The position numbers were made by a program, and so were the translations under genes. Source: Cellulosimicrobium sp. ES-005 (GTDB taxonomy: Bacteria; Actinomycetota; Actinomycetes; Actinomycetales; Cellulomonadaceae). From it: a stretch of DNA of 64,000 bases. How positions within the stretch are numbered: position 1 is the first letter of the stretch; each line of letters starts with the position of its first letter. Location of the stretch: assembly GCF_040448685.1 (NCBI RefSeq), contig NZ_CP159290.1:2790001-2854000 (forward strand), given 5' to 3'. Shown here in pieces: positions 1 to 8,681 of this stretch. The notes beneath the pieces are model-generated. The model made no database searches. It was not told where the DNA came from and saw nothing but the letters and a program-made list of their open reading frames with translations.

Positions 1-203
1 GTCGACGTGAAGTCGACGACCGCGTAGATGCCCTCGGACTTCTTGTTGATGTCGTACGCGAGGCGGCGACGACCCCAGATGTCCACCTTGTCGACGGAGC
101 CGCCGTCGGTCTTGATGACCGACAGGTACTTGTCGAGCGACGGGGCGACGGTGCGCTCCTCGATCTCGGGGTCGAGGATGATCATCAGTTCGTACTGACG
201 CAT
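1..203 (-). CDS. rpsF: 30S ribosomal protein S6 (partial, C-terminus off window)
   Basis: The first 67 residues of ribosomal protein S6, a small-subunit protein that binds 16S rRNA with S18. The visible part begins [17 protein letters not shown] and continues through the conserved [13 protein letters not shown] core, which is diagnostic for S6. The ATG at 203 is preceded by a strong AGGAGGTGG ribosome binding site at about 214-222. The rest of the gene, and probably ssb, rpsR and rplI, lie beyond position 1. It follows ponA on the same strand but a hairpin at 276-302 separates them. Confidence 0.96.
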   Translation of the reverse strand, partial: MRQYELMIILDPEIEERTVAPSLDKYLSVIKTDGGSVDKVDIWGRRRLAYDINKKSEGIYAVVDFTS

Positions 204-275
204 GCGGATAACCCACCTCCTCTGGTCTTCGCGGTCACGGTCTCTCCGTGACAGGAGGGTTCATGCATTCGTGCT

Positions 276-302
276 GCTGCCGTCCGACGTGCGGACGGCA
301 GC
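276..302 (-). terminator. hairpin between ponA and rpsF
   Basis: A perfect 11-bp inverted repeat (276-286 with 292-302, 5-nt loop) lies downstream of the ponA stop and upstream of rpsF. It is probably a terminator for ponA. There is no T-tract, as is usual for the hairpins in this window. Confidence 0.5.
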
Positions 303-356
303 TCCCCAGGGTACCCGCTCGGCGCGGGCCCCTGGAAATCTGCGGGACGGCCGAGG

Positions 357-2744
357 TCAGGGGTTGCCGTTCCCGCCGCCGCCCCCGTTCCCGCCACCGC
401 CCGGGGGCCCCGTCTCGGTCGGGGACGGATCCGGGTTCTCCGGGTCTGGCGGGTCGGTCGGCTGCTGCCCGGGATCGGTGCCCTTCGAGACCACGAGCGC
501 GATCGTCGACCCGGGCGGCACCTCGCTCATCGACGACTGGCTGATGACGAAGCCCCGCGGCTGCTGGTCGGAGAACTCCTCGGTGATCCGCACCTTGAGC
601 CCTGCCGCCTCGAGCTGGGCGCGCGCGGCCCGGCTCTCCATGCCGACGACGCTGGGCACGGTGACGTTCTCCGGCTGCTCCGGCTCGACCGGCTCCTCCG
701 GCTGCGTGTCCTCGGTCGGGGTCTCCGTCGGGGTCTCGGTGGGCGTCTCCGTCGGCTGCGGCTTGGGCGGCGTGTACGCCGGGAACTCGCCGGCAGGCAG
801 GTTCGCCACCGCCGTCTGCATGTACGAGGTCCAGGCCTCGACCGGCCACGAACCACCCGTGATCTCGTCCCCGACCCACTTGCCGAACGGGGTGATCTGC
901 TCCTGCTCGCCGTCCGGGCCGGACTGGTAGAGACCGACGACCGTCGCGAGACCAGGGGTGAATCCCGCGAACCAGGCCGACTTGTTGTCGGTCGAGGTTC
1001 CGGTCTTGCCGGCGGCCGGGCGGCCGATGGCCTGCGCCGGCTTGCCCGACCCCTTCTCGACGACCTGGGACAGGGCGTACGTCGCCGCAGCCATGACGTC
1101 GGGAGCGAACTCCTGCTCGCGCTTGTCGGCGCCCGGTGCCTGGTACACCAGGTTGCCCCGGGAGTCGGTCACGGAAGCCACGATGTGCGGCGTCGACCGC
1201 ATGCCCTGCGCGGCGATGGTCGCGTAGGCGTTCGTCAGCTCGAGCGGCGTCACCGTCGCGTCACCGAGCACGTTCGCCAGGTTCGACCCGACGTCGGCCT
1301 TGATGCCCAGACGTGCCGCGACGTCCGCGGTCTTCTCCGGCCCGACCTCGAGGTTGAGCTCCGCGTAGGCGGTGTTCACCGACTGCGCGGTCGCCTCGGT
1401 GAGGTCGATGTTTCCCCAGTCGTGGTCGCTGAAGTTGCGGACCTTCCAGTCGCTGCCGTTGTCCGCGCCAGGGAACGTCTTGGGCGAGTCGCCGTCGAAC
1501 CGCTCGTCGAGCGTGTGGCCGTTCTCGAGCCCGGCGATGAGCGTGAACGGCTTGAAGGTCGAGCCGCCCTGAGCCGCGCCGCGGGTCGCGTTGTTGTACT
1601 CGTTCTGGACGAAGTCCGGGCCCCCGTAGAGCGCCCGGATCGAACCGTCGTTCGGATCGATCGACACGAGCGCCGCCCGGATGTTCTCGGAGACGGGGTT
1701 CTCGTCCCCCCGACCCTCGCGCGGGAGCGAGTCGGCCGTCGCGACGGCCGCGTCCTGCATGCCCTTGTCGATCGTCGTCACCACGGTGTACCCGCCGGTG
1801 GAGAGGCTGTCGAAGTCGATCGGGTTGTCGCTCCCGGCGAGCTCCTCCTCCACCATGCGCAGGAGGTAGCCCGTCGACCCCGCATACCGCTGCGACTTCG
1901 TGTACTCGACCGGCTCGGGGAAGCCCGCGGCGAGGGCCTCGTCGTACTGGGCCTTGTCGATGTGCCCGTCCTCGTACATGAAGCCGAGCGTCCGGTCCCA
2001 GCGGTACGCGGCCTGGTCGTGGTTGTTGATCGGGTCCCAGTTGGTGGGGTTCGGGACGATGCCGGCGATCATGGCGGACTGCGACACGGTGAGACCCGCG
2101 GCGTCCACCCCGTAGAACTTCTGCGCGGCGGCCTGGATGCCGTACGCCCCGCGGCCGAAGTAGATCGTGTTGAGGTAGTTGCCGAGGATGTCTTCCTTCT
2201 TCTGCTGCTGCGTGATCTTCAGCGCGAGGATGGCCTCGCGGGCCTTGCCCGCGTAGTCCGTGACGGTGTCCGTGTAGTAGCGCTCGACGTACTGCTGGGT
2301 GAGCGTCGAGGCGCCCTGGCGGTCGCCGCCCTTGAAGTTGTTGTAGAAGGCACGTGCGATGCCCCGGAAGTCCACGCCCGAGTTCGTCCAGAACGTTCGG
2401 TCCTCCGACGCGACGACCGCGTCGCCCACGTACTTCGGAAGCGTGGCGTAGTCGACGATCTCGCGGTTCTCGACGGCGTACTTCCCCATCTCGGTCCCGT
2501 CGCCCCAGTACACCGTGGACGTCTGCGCCTCGACGCTCGGCAGCTTCGTCGGCACCTCGGTCGTGAACCACGCCGCGACGAGCACGCCCGCGACGAGCGC
2601 GACGCCGGTCAGCATGGTCCCGACGACGACGCGCCACGACGGCAGCCAGCGACGGAAGCTCTTGACGTGCGAGCGCGGGTAGTTGAAGAACCGACGTCGC
2701 CCGCGGGGGGTCGTCCGTCCGTTCGTCCTCGTGGATCGCGCCAC
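357..2744 (-). CDS. ponA: bifunctional class A penicillin-binding protein with PASTA domain
   Basis: Peptidoglycan glycosyltransferase/transpeptidase, 795 aa, bitopic in the cytoplasmic membrane. A basic cytoplasmic tail is followed by one TM helix (about 39-60). The GT51 domain (about 75-260) carries Glu114 in EDRTFW and the QGASTLTQQ motif. The transpeptidase domain has Ser395-x-x-Lys398 (GGSTFKPF), SVN at 455-457 and KTGT at 580-583. A Pro/Thr/Glu linker (about 660-692) leads to one PASTA domain (about 693-755), which in this family binds muropeptides or lipid II, and then a Gly/Asn-rich tail. The GTG start at 2744 follows an AGAGGAAGG ribosome binding site. A TTGTCC/TATTGT promoter lies upstream at 2904-2931. 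It polymerises and crosslinks lipid II during wall growth. Its place next to rpsF is typical of Actinobacteria. Confidence 0.96.
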   Translation of the reverse strand: MARSTRTNGRTTPRGRRRFFNYPRSHVKSFRRWLPSWRVVVGTMLTGVALVAGVLVAAWFTTEVPTKLPSVEAQTSTVYWGDGTEMGKYAVENREIVDYATLPKYVGDAVVASEDRTFWTNSGVDFRGIARAFYNNFKGGDRQGASTLTQQYVERYYTDTVTDYAGKAREAILALKITQQQKKEDILGNYLNTIYFGRGAYGIQAAAQKFYGVDAAGLTVSQSAMIAGIVPNPTNWDPINNHDQAAYRWDRTLGFMYEDGHIDKAQYDEALAAGFPEPVEYTKSQRYAGSTGYLLRMVEEELAGSDNPIDFDSLSTGGYTVVTTIDKGMQDAAVATADSLPREGRGDENPVSENIRAALVSIDPNDGSIRALYGGPDFVQNEYNNATRGAAQGGSTFKPFTLIAGLENGHTLDERFDGDSPKTFPGADNGSDWKVRNFSDHDWGNIDLTEATAQSVNTAYAELNLEVGPEKTADVAARLGIKADVGSNLANVLGDATVTPLELTNAYATIAAQGMRSTPHIVASVTDSRGNLVYQAPGADKREQEFAPDVMAAATYALSQVVEKGSGKPAQAIGRPAAGKTGTSTDNKSAWFAGFTPGLATVVGLYQSGPDGEQEQITPFGKWVGDEITGGSWPVEAWTSYMQTAVANLPAGEFPAYTPPKPQPTETPTETPTETPTEDTQPEEPVEPEQPENVTVPSVVGMESRAARAQLEAAGLKVRITEEFSDQQPRGFVISQSSMSEVPPGSTIALVVSKGTDPGQQPTDPPDPENPDPSPTETGPPGGGGNGGGGGNGNP

Positions 2745-2903
2745 GGTCTACCTTCCTCTGGGGGGCAACGGGAAGCCGGCTCCACGTCGTCCGCGGACCT
2801 GCTCGTGGCCCGCCGCGAGCGGACCGCCTGCCCGACGGCGCGTCCCCGCCTCGGGCGTGGGACGTCGTCGGGCACGGGGTCGGCACACGCCGGACCACCC
2901 TGA

Positions 2904-2931
2904 ACAATAGGGCGTCGCCCTGTCGGGACAA
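2904..2931 (-). promoter_or_regulatory. candidate sigma70-type promoter of ponA
   Basis: Read on the minus strand, TTGTCC (2931-2926) and TATTGT (2909-2904) are separated by 16 bp, about 160 bp upstream of the ponA start. Confidence 0.4.
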
Positions 2932-3040
2932 GGGTCTGCAGCACTGACAGCGCGATCGTGCGCCATTGATTCGCCGCGGCGTCCCGCCGCCTCCGCGGGT
3001 CCTTCACATCTGTGGCGCGGTGCGCGACACTCCCCGAAGA

Positions 3041-3069
3041 TTGCACGACACATCGAGACGACCTAACCT
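3041..3069 (+). promoter_or_regulatory. promoter of padR-ino1
   Basis: TTGCAC (3041-3046) and TAACCT (3064-3069) are 17 bp apart, a good housekeeping-sigma match. The PadR-type palindrome starts 2 bp after the -10 hexamer, over the expected transcription start, so repressor binding there would block initiation. Confidence 0.6.
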
Positions 3070-3070
3070 G

Positions 3071-3095
3071 TCGATGTATCGACTCGATACATCGA
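3071..3095. promoter_or_regulatory. 25-bp palindromic operator (likely PadR autoregulation site)
   Basis: Two perfect 12-bp arms, TCGATGTATCGA and TCGATACATCGA, flank one C. The ATGT...ACAT ends resemble PadR-family operators. It lies just after the -10 of the padR-ino1 promoter, 64 bp before the padR start. The simplest reading is that PadR represses its own operon here. The regulator-site pairing is inferred from position and symmetry. Confidence 0.65.
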
Positions 3096-3158
3096 GTCGA
3101 CCATCAGGTCACAGCGAGCCCGCCGGGGCACGCCCGAGGAGCGTCAGGAGGTGGGTTC

Positions 3159-3854
3159 GTGCGCAGCAAGACGCCGGTGCTCGAGACCGCGATCCTCGGC
3201 CTCCTCAAGGAGTCCCCTCTGCACGGGTACGAGCTGCGCAAGCGGCTCAACCTCATGCTCGGGTCGTTCCGCGTGCTGTCCTACGGTTCGCTGTACCCCG
3301 CCCTCAAGTCGTTGGTGGCCCGCGGGCTCATCAGCGGCACCGAGCAGTCCGCGGCGCAGTCGACGCTCGCGCCCGCCCTCTCGGGCAAGCGCGCGCGGAT
3401 CGTCTACGAGCTGACCGCCGAGGGCAAGGAGCACCTCCAGAGCGTGCTGGCCTCGTCGGGGCCGGCAGCCTGGGAGGACGAGAGCTTCGACGTCCGGTTC
3501 GCGTTCTTCGCGCAGACCGACGCCGAGACCCGCATCCGCATCCTCGAGGGCCGGCGCACCCGGCTCACGGAGAGGCTGGAGGCGGTCAGAGAGTCCGCGG
3601 CTCGCACCCGCGAGCGGCTCGACGAGTACACGCTCGAGCTGCAACGTCACGGACTCGAGCAGGTCGAGCGCGAGGTGCGCTGGCTCGACGGTCTCATCAC
3701 CACCGAGCGCGACCGGAGCTCCGGGCACTCCCGGAGCACCACCCGTGCGCGGACCAGCAGCACCCCGCATCCTGCGGAACCATCCGAGCAGGAGCCCGAC
3801 GGCGCGAGGCGACCCGAGGACCCTGGAACATCGAACACCAAGGAGCGAGGATGA
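3159..3854 (+). CDS. PadR family transcriptional regulator
   Basis: DNA-binding repressor, 231 aa. Residues about 1-95 form the PadR winged helix: [16 protein letters not shown], then [12 protein letters not shown] and [12 protein letters not shown], all typical of the family. The C-terminal half is a helical dimerisation region (about 115-190) followed by a polar, disordered tail. The GTG at 3159 is chosen because AGGAGG (3147-3152) lies at the right distance and the protein then begins at the conserved domain. An upstream in-frame GTG at 3012 lies before the promoter and cannot be the start. Its TGA overlaps the ino1 ATG, so the two are translationally coupled. This suggests that the regulator controls inositol synthesis as well as itself. 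The effector is unknown. Confidence 0.9.
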   Translation: MRSKTPVLETAILGLLKESPLHGYELRKRLNLMLGSFRVLSYGSLYPALKSLVARGLISGTEQSAAQSTLAPALSGKRARIVYELTAEGKEHLQSVLASSGPAAWEDESFDVRFAFFAQTDAETRIRILEGRRTRLTERLEAVRESAARTRERLDEYTLELQRHGLEQVEREVRWLDGLITTERDRSSGHSRSTTRARTSSTPHPAEPSEQEPDGARRPEDPGTSNTKERG

Positions 3855-4942
3855 CCTCCATCCGCGTCGCCATCGTCGGAGTAGGCAACTGCGCATCGTC
3901 CCTCGTCCAGGGCGTGCACTTCTACCGTGACGCCGACCCGAGCAGCACCGTCCCGGGCCTCATGCACGTGCAGTTCGGCGACTACCACGTGTCGAGCCTG
4001 GAGTTCGTGGCGGCGTTCGACGTCGACGCGAAGAAGGTCGGCTTCGACCTCTCGGAGGCGATCAACGCCTCGGAGAACAACACGATCAAGATCGCGGACG
4101 TCCCGCCGCTCGGCGTGACCGTCCAGCGCGGCCCGACCCTCGACGGCATCGGCAAGTACTACGCGCAGACGATCGAGGAGTCGGACGCGGAGCCGGTCGA
4201 CGTCGTCGCCGCGCTGCGCGAGGCCCAGGTCGACGTGCTCGTCTGCTACCTCCCCGTGGGCTCCGAGCAGGCCGCGAAGTTCTACGCGCAGGCCGCGATC
4301 GACGCCGGCGTGGCGTTCGTCAACGCGCTGCCCGTCTTCATCGCGTCCGACCCGGAGTGGGCCGCGAAGTTCGAGGAGGCCGGCGTCCCGATCGTCGGCG
4401 ACGACATCAAGTCGCAGGTCGGCGCGACGATCACGCACCGCGTGCTCGCCAAGCTCTTCGAGGACCGCGGCGTCGTGCTGGACCGCACGTACCAGCTCAA
4501 CGTCGGCGGGAACATGGACTTCAAGAACATGCTCGAGCGCGAGCGCCTGGAGTCCAAGAAGATCTCCAAGACGCAGGCCGTGACCTCGAACCTCGAGGGC
4601 CCGCTGGGCGGCAAGAAGGAGGACCGCAACGTCCACATCGGCCCGTCGGACTACGTCGCGTGGCTCGACGACCGCAAGTGGGCCTACGTGCGCCTCGAGG
4701 GCCGCGCGTTCGGCGAGGTCCCGCTGAACCTGGAGTACAAGCTCGAGGTGTGGGACTCCCCGAACTCCGCCGGCATCATCATCGACGCCGTGCGCGCCGC
4801 GAAGATCGCCAAGGACCGCGGCGTCGGCGGCCCGATCCTCTCGGCCTCGACCTACTTCATGAAGTCCCCGCCGGTCCAGATGGAGGACACGAAGGGCCGT
4901 GCGCAGCTGGAGGCCTTCATCGCCGGTGAGGTCGAGCGCTGA
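3851..4942 (+). CDS. ino1: inositol-3-phosphate synthase
   Basis: NAD-dependent cytoplasmic enzyme, 363 aa, that converts glucose 6-phosphate to 1L-myo-inositol 1-phosphate (EC 5.5.1.4). This is the entry to phosphatidylinositol and mycothiol synthesis in Actinobacteria. It opens with a Rossmann nucleotide-binding loop ([13 protein letters not shown]). It contains the family's core stretches [36 protein letters not shown] and [11 protein letters not shown]. The length matches the short bacterial/archaeal form rather than the roughly 530-aa eukaryotic one. It overlaps padR by ATGA. Two hairpins follow (4963-4993 and 5068-5110), and the last 12 bases of the gene are duplicated 100 bp downstream. 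Confidence 0.97.
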   Translation: MTSIRVAIVGVGNCASSLVQGVHFYRDADPSSTVPGLMHVQFGDYHVSSLEFVAAFDVDAKKVGFDLSEAINASENNTIKIADVPPLGVTVQRGPTLDGIGKYYAQTIEESDAEPVDVVAALREAQVDVLVCYLPVGSEQAAKFYAQAAIDAGVAFVNALPVFIASDPEWAAKFEEAGVPIVGDDIKSQVGATITHRVLAKLFEDRGVVLDRTYQLNVGGNMDFKNMLERERLESKKISKTQAVTSNLEGPLGGKKEDRNVHIGPSDYVAWLDDRKWAYVRLEGRAFGEVPLNLEYKLEVWDSPNSAGIIIDAVRAAKIAKDRGVGGPILSASTYFMKSPPVQMEDTKGRAQLEAFIAGEVER

Positions 4943-5061
4943 TCCGGAGCGCAGCGAAGGTTGAGGGCCCGGCACGCTTTTCGCCGGGCCCTCGGCCGTA
5001 GCGGAGCGCAGGACCAGCGCGACCAGCAGAGTCGAGCGCTGATCCGGAGCGCAGCGAAGGT
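4931..5061 (+). repeat. 31-bp direct repeat pair, 100 bp apart
   Basis: Positions 4931-4961 and 5031-5061 are identical over 31 bases. The first copy covers the last 12 bases of ino1 including its stop; the second is noncoding. Each copy is followed by its own strong hairpin, so the tail of the gene and its terminator region seem to have been duplicated. Confidence 0.9.
4963..4993 (+). terminator. ino1 terminator 1
   Basis: Perfect 11-bp GC-rich stem (4963-4973 with 4983-4993) with a 9-nt loop containing TTTT, 20 bp after the ino1 stop. Confidence 0.7.
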
Positions 5062-5067
5062 GGAGAT

Positions 5068-5110
5068 ACGGGCGAGGCCCCTGCCGGTGATCGGCAGGGG
5101 CCTCGCCCGT
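5068..5110. terminator. bidirectional terminator between ino1 and chitinase
   Basis: Perfect 19-bp inverted repeat (5068-5086 with 5092-5110) with a 5-nt loop, between two convergent genes. It would serve both strands. Confidence 0.75.
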
Positions 5111-5129
5111 GTGCTCGTCGTGCGGTGCG

Positions 5130-6848
5130 TCAGGCGCAGGGGCTGCCCGCGTCCCAGGCGCCGTGGACGTCGGTGCCGGGCTGGGAGCCGGTGGTCCACC
5201 ACTGCGCGGTGTAGTTCACGCCCGCGCGGGTGACGACGTCGCCCGCGGTGTAGGTGCGCCCGGCGTCCCAGGCGTCGCCGCAGGCGGGTGCCTCTCCCGC
5301 CGGGGCGGTGCCGGGACCGCCGATGGCGCGCCAGGGCCCGTTCGGCTGGCCGGGCTCCTGGTTCCGGGTCCACCAGGCGGCGCGGTACTCGACGCCGTCG
5401 TGGTAGACGACGTCGCCCGTGGCGTACACGCCGGAGGCGTACCAGGGGGCGGCCGCGTCGGCGGGGAAGAGCGGTCCCGGGGTGGCGGTCTCGAACGTGC
5501 CGCGCAGGGTCCCGAGGAGCTCGTTGTCGAGGTCACCCGCGAGGTCCCAGAAGTAGCCGCCGCCGTAGCCGTGGGTGGCGAGGTACTCGGCCTTGGCCGT
5601 CACGGAGCGCGGGGTGTCCGCGGTCCACCACTCGCCGTCGCCGTAGAAGTACCCCTGTCCGGCGACCTCGTCGTAGTACTCCGGGAGGCCCTTGGCCTTG
5701 ATCTCGGAGTAGTAGGTGAACGGGAGGGCGCCGTCGGCGGCGGCACCGGGCGTCGAGTCGGTGACGTTCTTCCAGCCGTAGCCGTACGCGGCCATGCCGA
5801 GGACGAGCTTCTCCTTGGGCCACCCGGCCGCGTGGTAGGCGCCGAGGACGCCGTCCGCGGCGAGGCCCCAGTTGGCGGGCTCGCCGGTGGTCGGGTCGTC
5901 GTAGACGTGCAGGTTGCCCTGGTGCCCGGTGCGGGTGGTGTTCCAGTCGCCGTGGTAGTCGTAGCCCTGGACGTTGATGAAGTCGAGCGCGTCGACGAAG
6001 CGCGGGTCGAGCCAGCCACCGTACGTGCGCGGGGCCCAGCCGGCCGGTGCGAAGCCGGTGATGAGGTAGTCCTCGCCGGTCTCGGTGCCGAGCTCGTCGA
6101 GCTCGGCGCGCAGGAGCTGCGCGAACTGGACGAAGTTCTCCGCGTCCTCCTCGGGTCGCGGCGTGGGGTGCTCACCGGTCGCGCCGGGCCACTCCCAGTC
6201 GAGGTCGACGCCGTCGAAGATGCCGGCGGCGACGCCGTCCCCGCCCTTGGTGCCGTTCTCCGCGTCCTGGACGACGGGAAGGTTGCCGCGGAAGTACACG
6301 TCGAGGCAGGACTCGACGAGCCGCTCGCGGTTCTCCGGCGTGGACACGGCGTCGGAGAAGTTGTCCGACCAGGTCCAGCCGCCGAGCGAGATGAGGACCT
6401 TCAGGCCCGGGTTGGCCTCCTTGAGCTTCTTGAGCTGGTTGAAGTTGCCCGCGAGCGCCTGGTCGGCGGTGTCCGCGACGCCGTCGACGGCCTGCCCGGC
6501 CGGCTTGAGCTGGACGTAGTCGTTGAGGGGGTCGCCCTCGAGGCCGCCGTCGACGGGGTCCTCGCGGTCGGTGATGTCGCAGACCAGGTCCGTCGTGACG
6601 TTGCCGAACGCGTAGTTGAGGTGCGTCAGGTCCGACGCCGCCCCGGTCCTCTGGAGGTCGGCGACCTGGTAGCCGTCCTCGTTGCCGGCGTCCCACGCGG
6701 GGTAGTAGCCGACGGTCTTGTAGCCGTTGGCGCCGTCTCCGCCGGCCGTCGCGGGTGCGGCGTGCGCCGCCCCGACCGTGCCGGCGACGAGTGCCGCCGT
6801 CGCTGCGAAGGCGAGCCCTGCGGCCGCCGTCCTGGGGGTTCGTGTCAT
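5130..6848 (-). CDS. secreted GH18 chitinase with two chitin-binding modules
   Basis: Extracellular endo-acting chitinase (EC 3.2.1.14), 572 aa. A Sec signal peptide (1-30, ending GAAHA-A) precedes the GH18 barrel. Diagnostic motifs are SLGGWTWSDNF (about 154-164), the substrate-shaping SxGG equivalent, and DGVDLDWE (212-219), in which Glu219 is the catalytic acid. The C-terminus carries two CBM5/12 (ChtBD3-type) modules of about 45 aa. Both have the pattern W-x(3-4)-Y-x-x-G-D-x-V, then Y-x-A-x-W-W-T, and a closing aromatic. The ATG at 6848 is chosen because it gives the signal peptide; the open frame runs on upstream without coding evidence. The upstream region has a perfect 11-bp palindrome (6910-6920). 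The gene stands alone, convergent with ino1. Confidence 0.95.
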   Translation of the reverse strand: MTRTPRTAAAGLAFAATAALVAGTVGAAHAAPATAGGDGANGYKTVGYYPAWDAGNEDGYQVADLQRTGAASDLTHLNYAFGNVTTDLVCDITDREDPVDGGLEGDPLNDYVQLKPAGQAVDGVADTADQALAGNFNQLKKLKEANPGLKVLISLGGWTWSDNFSDAVSTPENRERLVESCLDVYFRGNLPVVQDAENGTKGGDGVAAGIFDGVDLDWEWPGATGEHPTPRPEEDAENFVQFAQLLRAELDELGTETGEDYLITGFAPAGWAPRTYGGWLDPRFVDALDFINVQGYDYHGDWNTTRTGHQGNLHVYDDPTTGEPANWGLAADGVLGAYHAAGWPKEKLVLGMAAYGYGWKNVTDSTPGAAADGALPFTYYSEIKAKGLPEYYDEVAGQGYFYGDGEWWTADTPRSVTAKAEYLATHGYGGGYFWDLAGDLDNELLGTLRGTFETATPGPLFPADAAAPWYASGVYATGDVVYHDGVEYRAAWWTRNQEPGQPNGPWRAIGGPGTAPAGEAPACGDAWDAGRTYTAGDVVTRAGVNYTAQWWTTGSQPGTDVHGAWDAGSPCA

Positions 6849-6909
6849 TCGAGAATGCCTCGCTGCTTCTCCGGGCCCGGCCACTGCGGCGGGTCGTGAC
6901 GAAAACGAA

Positions 6910-6920
6910 AAGGTAACCTT
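6910..6920. promoter_or_regulatory. palindrome upstream of chitinase
   Basis: AAGGTAACCTT is a perfect palindrome about 62 bp upstream of the chitinase start, in a locally A/T-rich patch. It could be a regulator site or part of the promoter; the regulator is unknown. Confidence 0.3.
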
Positions 6921-7016
6921 CCTAAGCATTCTTCGCCAGGGGGTTCCCAGGATGCGAGAACGGCACGTCCCAGCCCGGGTCTGCCTGCGGCGGCTCGGTG
7001 GGCCGTGACGACCGCC

Positions 7017-7022
7017 TAGGGT
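7017..7022 (+). promoter_or_regulatory. -10 element of a probable leaderless promoter
   Basis: TAGGGT lies exactly 6 nt before the GTG of the MFS gene, and no Shine-Dalgarno sequence fits between them. A TANNNT box at this distance places transcription start at or next to the start codon, a common arrangement in Actinobacteria. The same spacing occurs at the Nudix gene (11925-11930). Confidence 0.5.
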
Positions 7023-7028
7023 TGAGGG

Positions 7029-8360
7029 GTGAGTGTCGTCGCCGAGCTGCGAGCGCTGCTGCGGCTGCGCGGGTTCCGCAGGCTGTTCGCCGTCCGCCTC
7101 GTGTCGCAGGCCGGGGACGGCATGTTCCAGGTGGGCCTGGCGTCGCTGCTGTTCTTCTCGCCCGAGTCGCAGGGCACGGCGGCGGCGATCGCGGGCGCGT
7201 TCGCGGTGATGCTGGCGCCGTTCACGATCGTGGGCCCGTTCGCGGGGGTGTTCCTCGACCGCTGGCAGCGCCGGCAGGTGCTCGCGTGGGGCAACGCCGT
7301 GCGCGTGGTCATCACGCTCGGCATGGCGGCCCTCATGCTCTCGGGCGGCGTCAGCGGGTGGATCTACGCGCTCGGCCTCGCGGCGCTCTCGGTGAACCGC
7401 TTCCTCCTCGCGGGCCTGTCCGCGGGCCTGCCCCGCGTCGTGGACGGCCCGCTGCTGCTCACGGCGAACTCCCTGACCCCGACGCTCGGCGCCGGCGCGG
7501 CGTTCGTCGGGGGCGGGATCGGGTTCGTCCTGGGTCTCGCGTTCGACCCGGGCCGGGTCAAGGACTCGTCCGCGCTCGTGTGCGCGGCGCTCGTCTTCGG
7601 TGTCGCGTCGCTGCTCGCGCTGCGGCTCGGCCGTACGGAGCTCGGCCCGGAGCGGCCCGCCGAGTCGGCGATCCGGTCGGAGATCGTCAAGGTCGCACGC
7701 GGTCTGGCCGACGGCGCCCGGTACCTCGTCGCGCGGCGCACCCCGGGTCAGGCGCTGCTCGCGATGGCGACGCACCGCTTCCTCTACGGCGTGGTCTTCA
7801 TCGCGTCGATCCTCATCGCCCGGAACCTCCTCGACGCGGGGAGCCAGACGGCGGGCATGGCGACCTTCGCGATCGTCGTGGGGCTCACGGGCGCGGGTGG
7901 CGCGGGCGCGATGGTGCTGACCCCCACGCTCTCGCGGTACACGGGTCCGCAGGTGTGGATCGCGATCATGCTGCTGCTCGCCGCGGCGAGCCAGCTCCTG
8001 CTCGTGACGACGCCGTCGCGCGCGGTCGTGTACACGGGCGCCGCCCTGCTCGGGCTGGCCGCGCAGGGCACCAAGATCGCCGTGGACACGATCGTCCAGC
8101 GCGACACCGACGACGAGTTCCGCGGCCGGGCGTTCGCGTTCTACGACGTCCTGTACAACGCGGCGTTCGTCGGCGCGGCCGCACTGGCGGCGTTCACGCT
8201 CCCCGACACGGGCTGGTCGCGCGGCGTGTTCGTCGCCCTCGCGGTCGCGTACGCGCTCGCCGCACTGGTGATGTGGACGCGCGGGGCGCGGACCCCGGCC
8301 GGGGCGGGGGACGCCGTCGTGCCCGACGCCGAGGCGGCCTCGCGGACCACGCCCGCCTGA
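7029..8360 (+). CDS. MFS transporter
   Basis: Major facilitator superfamily membrane protein, 443 aa, about 12 predicted TM helices. The N-terminus (MSVVAELRALLRLRGFRRLF) followed by an amphipathic SQAGDGMF segment resembles the enterobactin exporter/macrolide efflux (MFS_3-like) branch. The inter-helix motif GVFLDRWQRRQVL is the MFS loop 2-3 signature variant. Substrate cannot be read from the sequence; export of a small molecule is the likely role. The GTG at 7029 is supported by the start of the conserved N-terminal helix and by the leaderless promoter geometry. It diverges from the chitinase, but I see no shared function. Confidence 0.85.
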   Translation: MSVVAELRALLRLRGFRRLFAVRLVSQAGDGMFQVGLASLLFFSPESQGTAAAIAGAFAVMLAPFTIVGPFAGVFLDRWQRRQVLAWGNAVRVVITLGMAALMLSGGVSGWIYALGLAALSVNRFLLAGLSAGLPRVVDGPLLLTANSLTPTLGAGAAFVGGGIGFVLGLAFDPGRVKDSSALVCAALVFGVASLLALRLGRTELGPERPAESAIRSEIVKVARGLADGARYLVARRTPGQALLAMATHRFLYGVVFIASILIARNLLDAGSQTAGMATFAIVVGLTGAGGAGAMVLTPTLSRYTGPQVWIAIMLLLAAASQLLLVTTPSRAVVYTGAALLGLAAQGTKIAVDTIVQRDTDDEFRGRAFAFYDVLYNAAFVGAAALAAFTLPDTGWSRGVFVALAVAYALAALVMWTRGARTPAGAGDAVVPDAEAASRTTPA

Positions 8361-8681
8361 TCGAAGCGCACCGCTCCGGCGCCGTTCCGGCACCGGTTCT
8401 GCCGTCGGCGTACCGATGAGTCCGGGGCGGAAAAGAAGTCGTCACCGTCGGCGGGAATAACGCAGGATGGTGAATGGTCGTACAGGGTACGGATCGTCGT
8501 GGCCGACCGCGTCGATCGTCCCGGGTCACCCACCCTCCACCGTGGCCCCGCCGACCGAGAACCGACACCGACGTCGCGTGCACCGCACGCGAGCCCGTGC
8601 TGCCCCCGCGCAGCCCGCCCTGCCCCGAACCGGGTCCGAACCGGAGCCCGGGCCGCCACCGACGCGAGCGGAGACACCCCC
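8361..8681. other. intergenic region between the two MFS genes
   Basis: A 321-bp stretch. The open frame that runs through it (from 8499) has no conserved residues and is low-complexity Arg/Pro, so I treat it as noncoding leader. I see no confident promoter, hairpin or RNA. Confidence 0.5.

Larger units (their letters stand above)
2745..3158. other. divergent intergenic region ponA / padR
   Basis: A 414-bp noncoding stretch between divergent genes. It holds a candidate minus-strand promoter for ponA (2904-2931), and the promoter and operator of padR-ino1 (3041-3095). I see no other gene in it. Confidence 0.7.

Noticed and set aside
1185..2903. 572-codon plus-strand frame over ponA
   Set aside because: Shadow of ponA, which has all PBP motifs.
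3012..3158. N-terminal extension of PadR from GTG 3012
   Set aside because: It would contain the promoter and operator, and the ideal AGGAGG lies before GTG 3159.
6894..6925. iron-regulator (DtxR/IdeR) box upstream of the chitinase
   Set aside because: TTAGG is present but the remainder does not match the 19-bp consensus; only the short AAGGT-A-ACCTT palindrome is clear.
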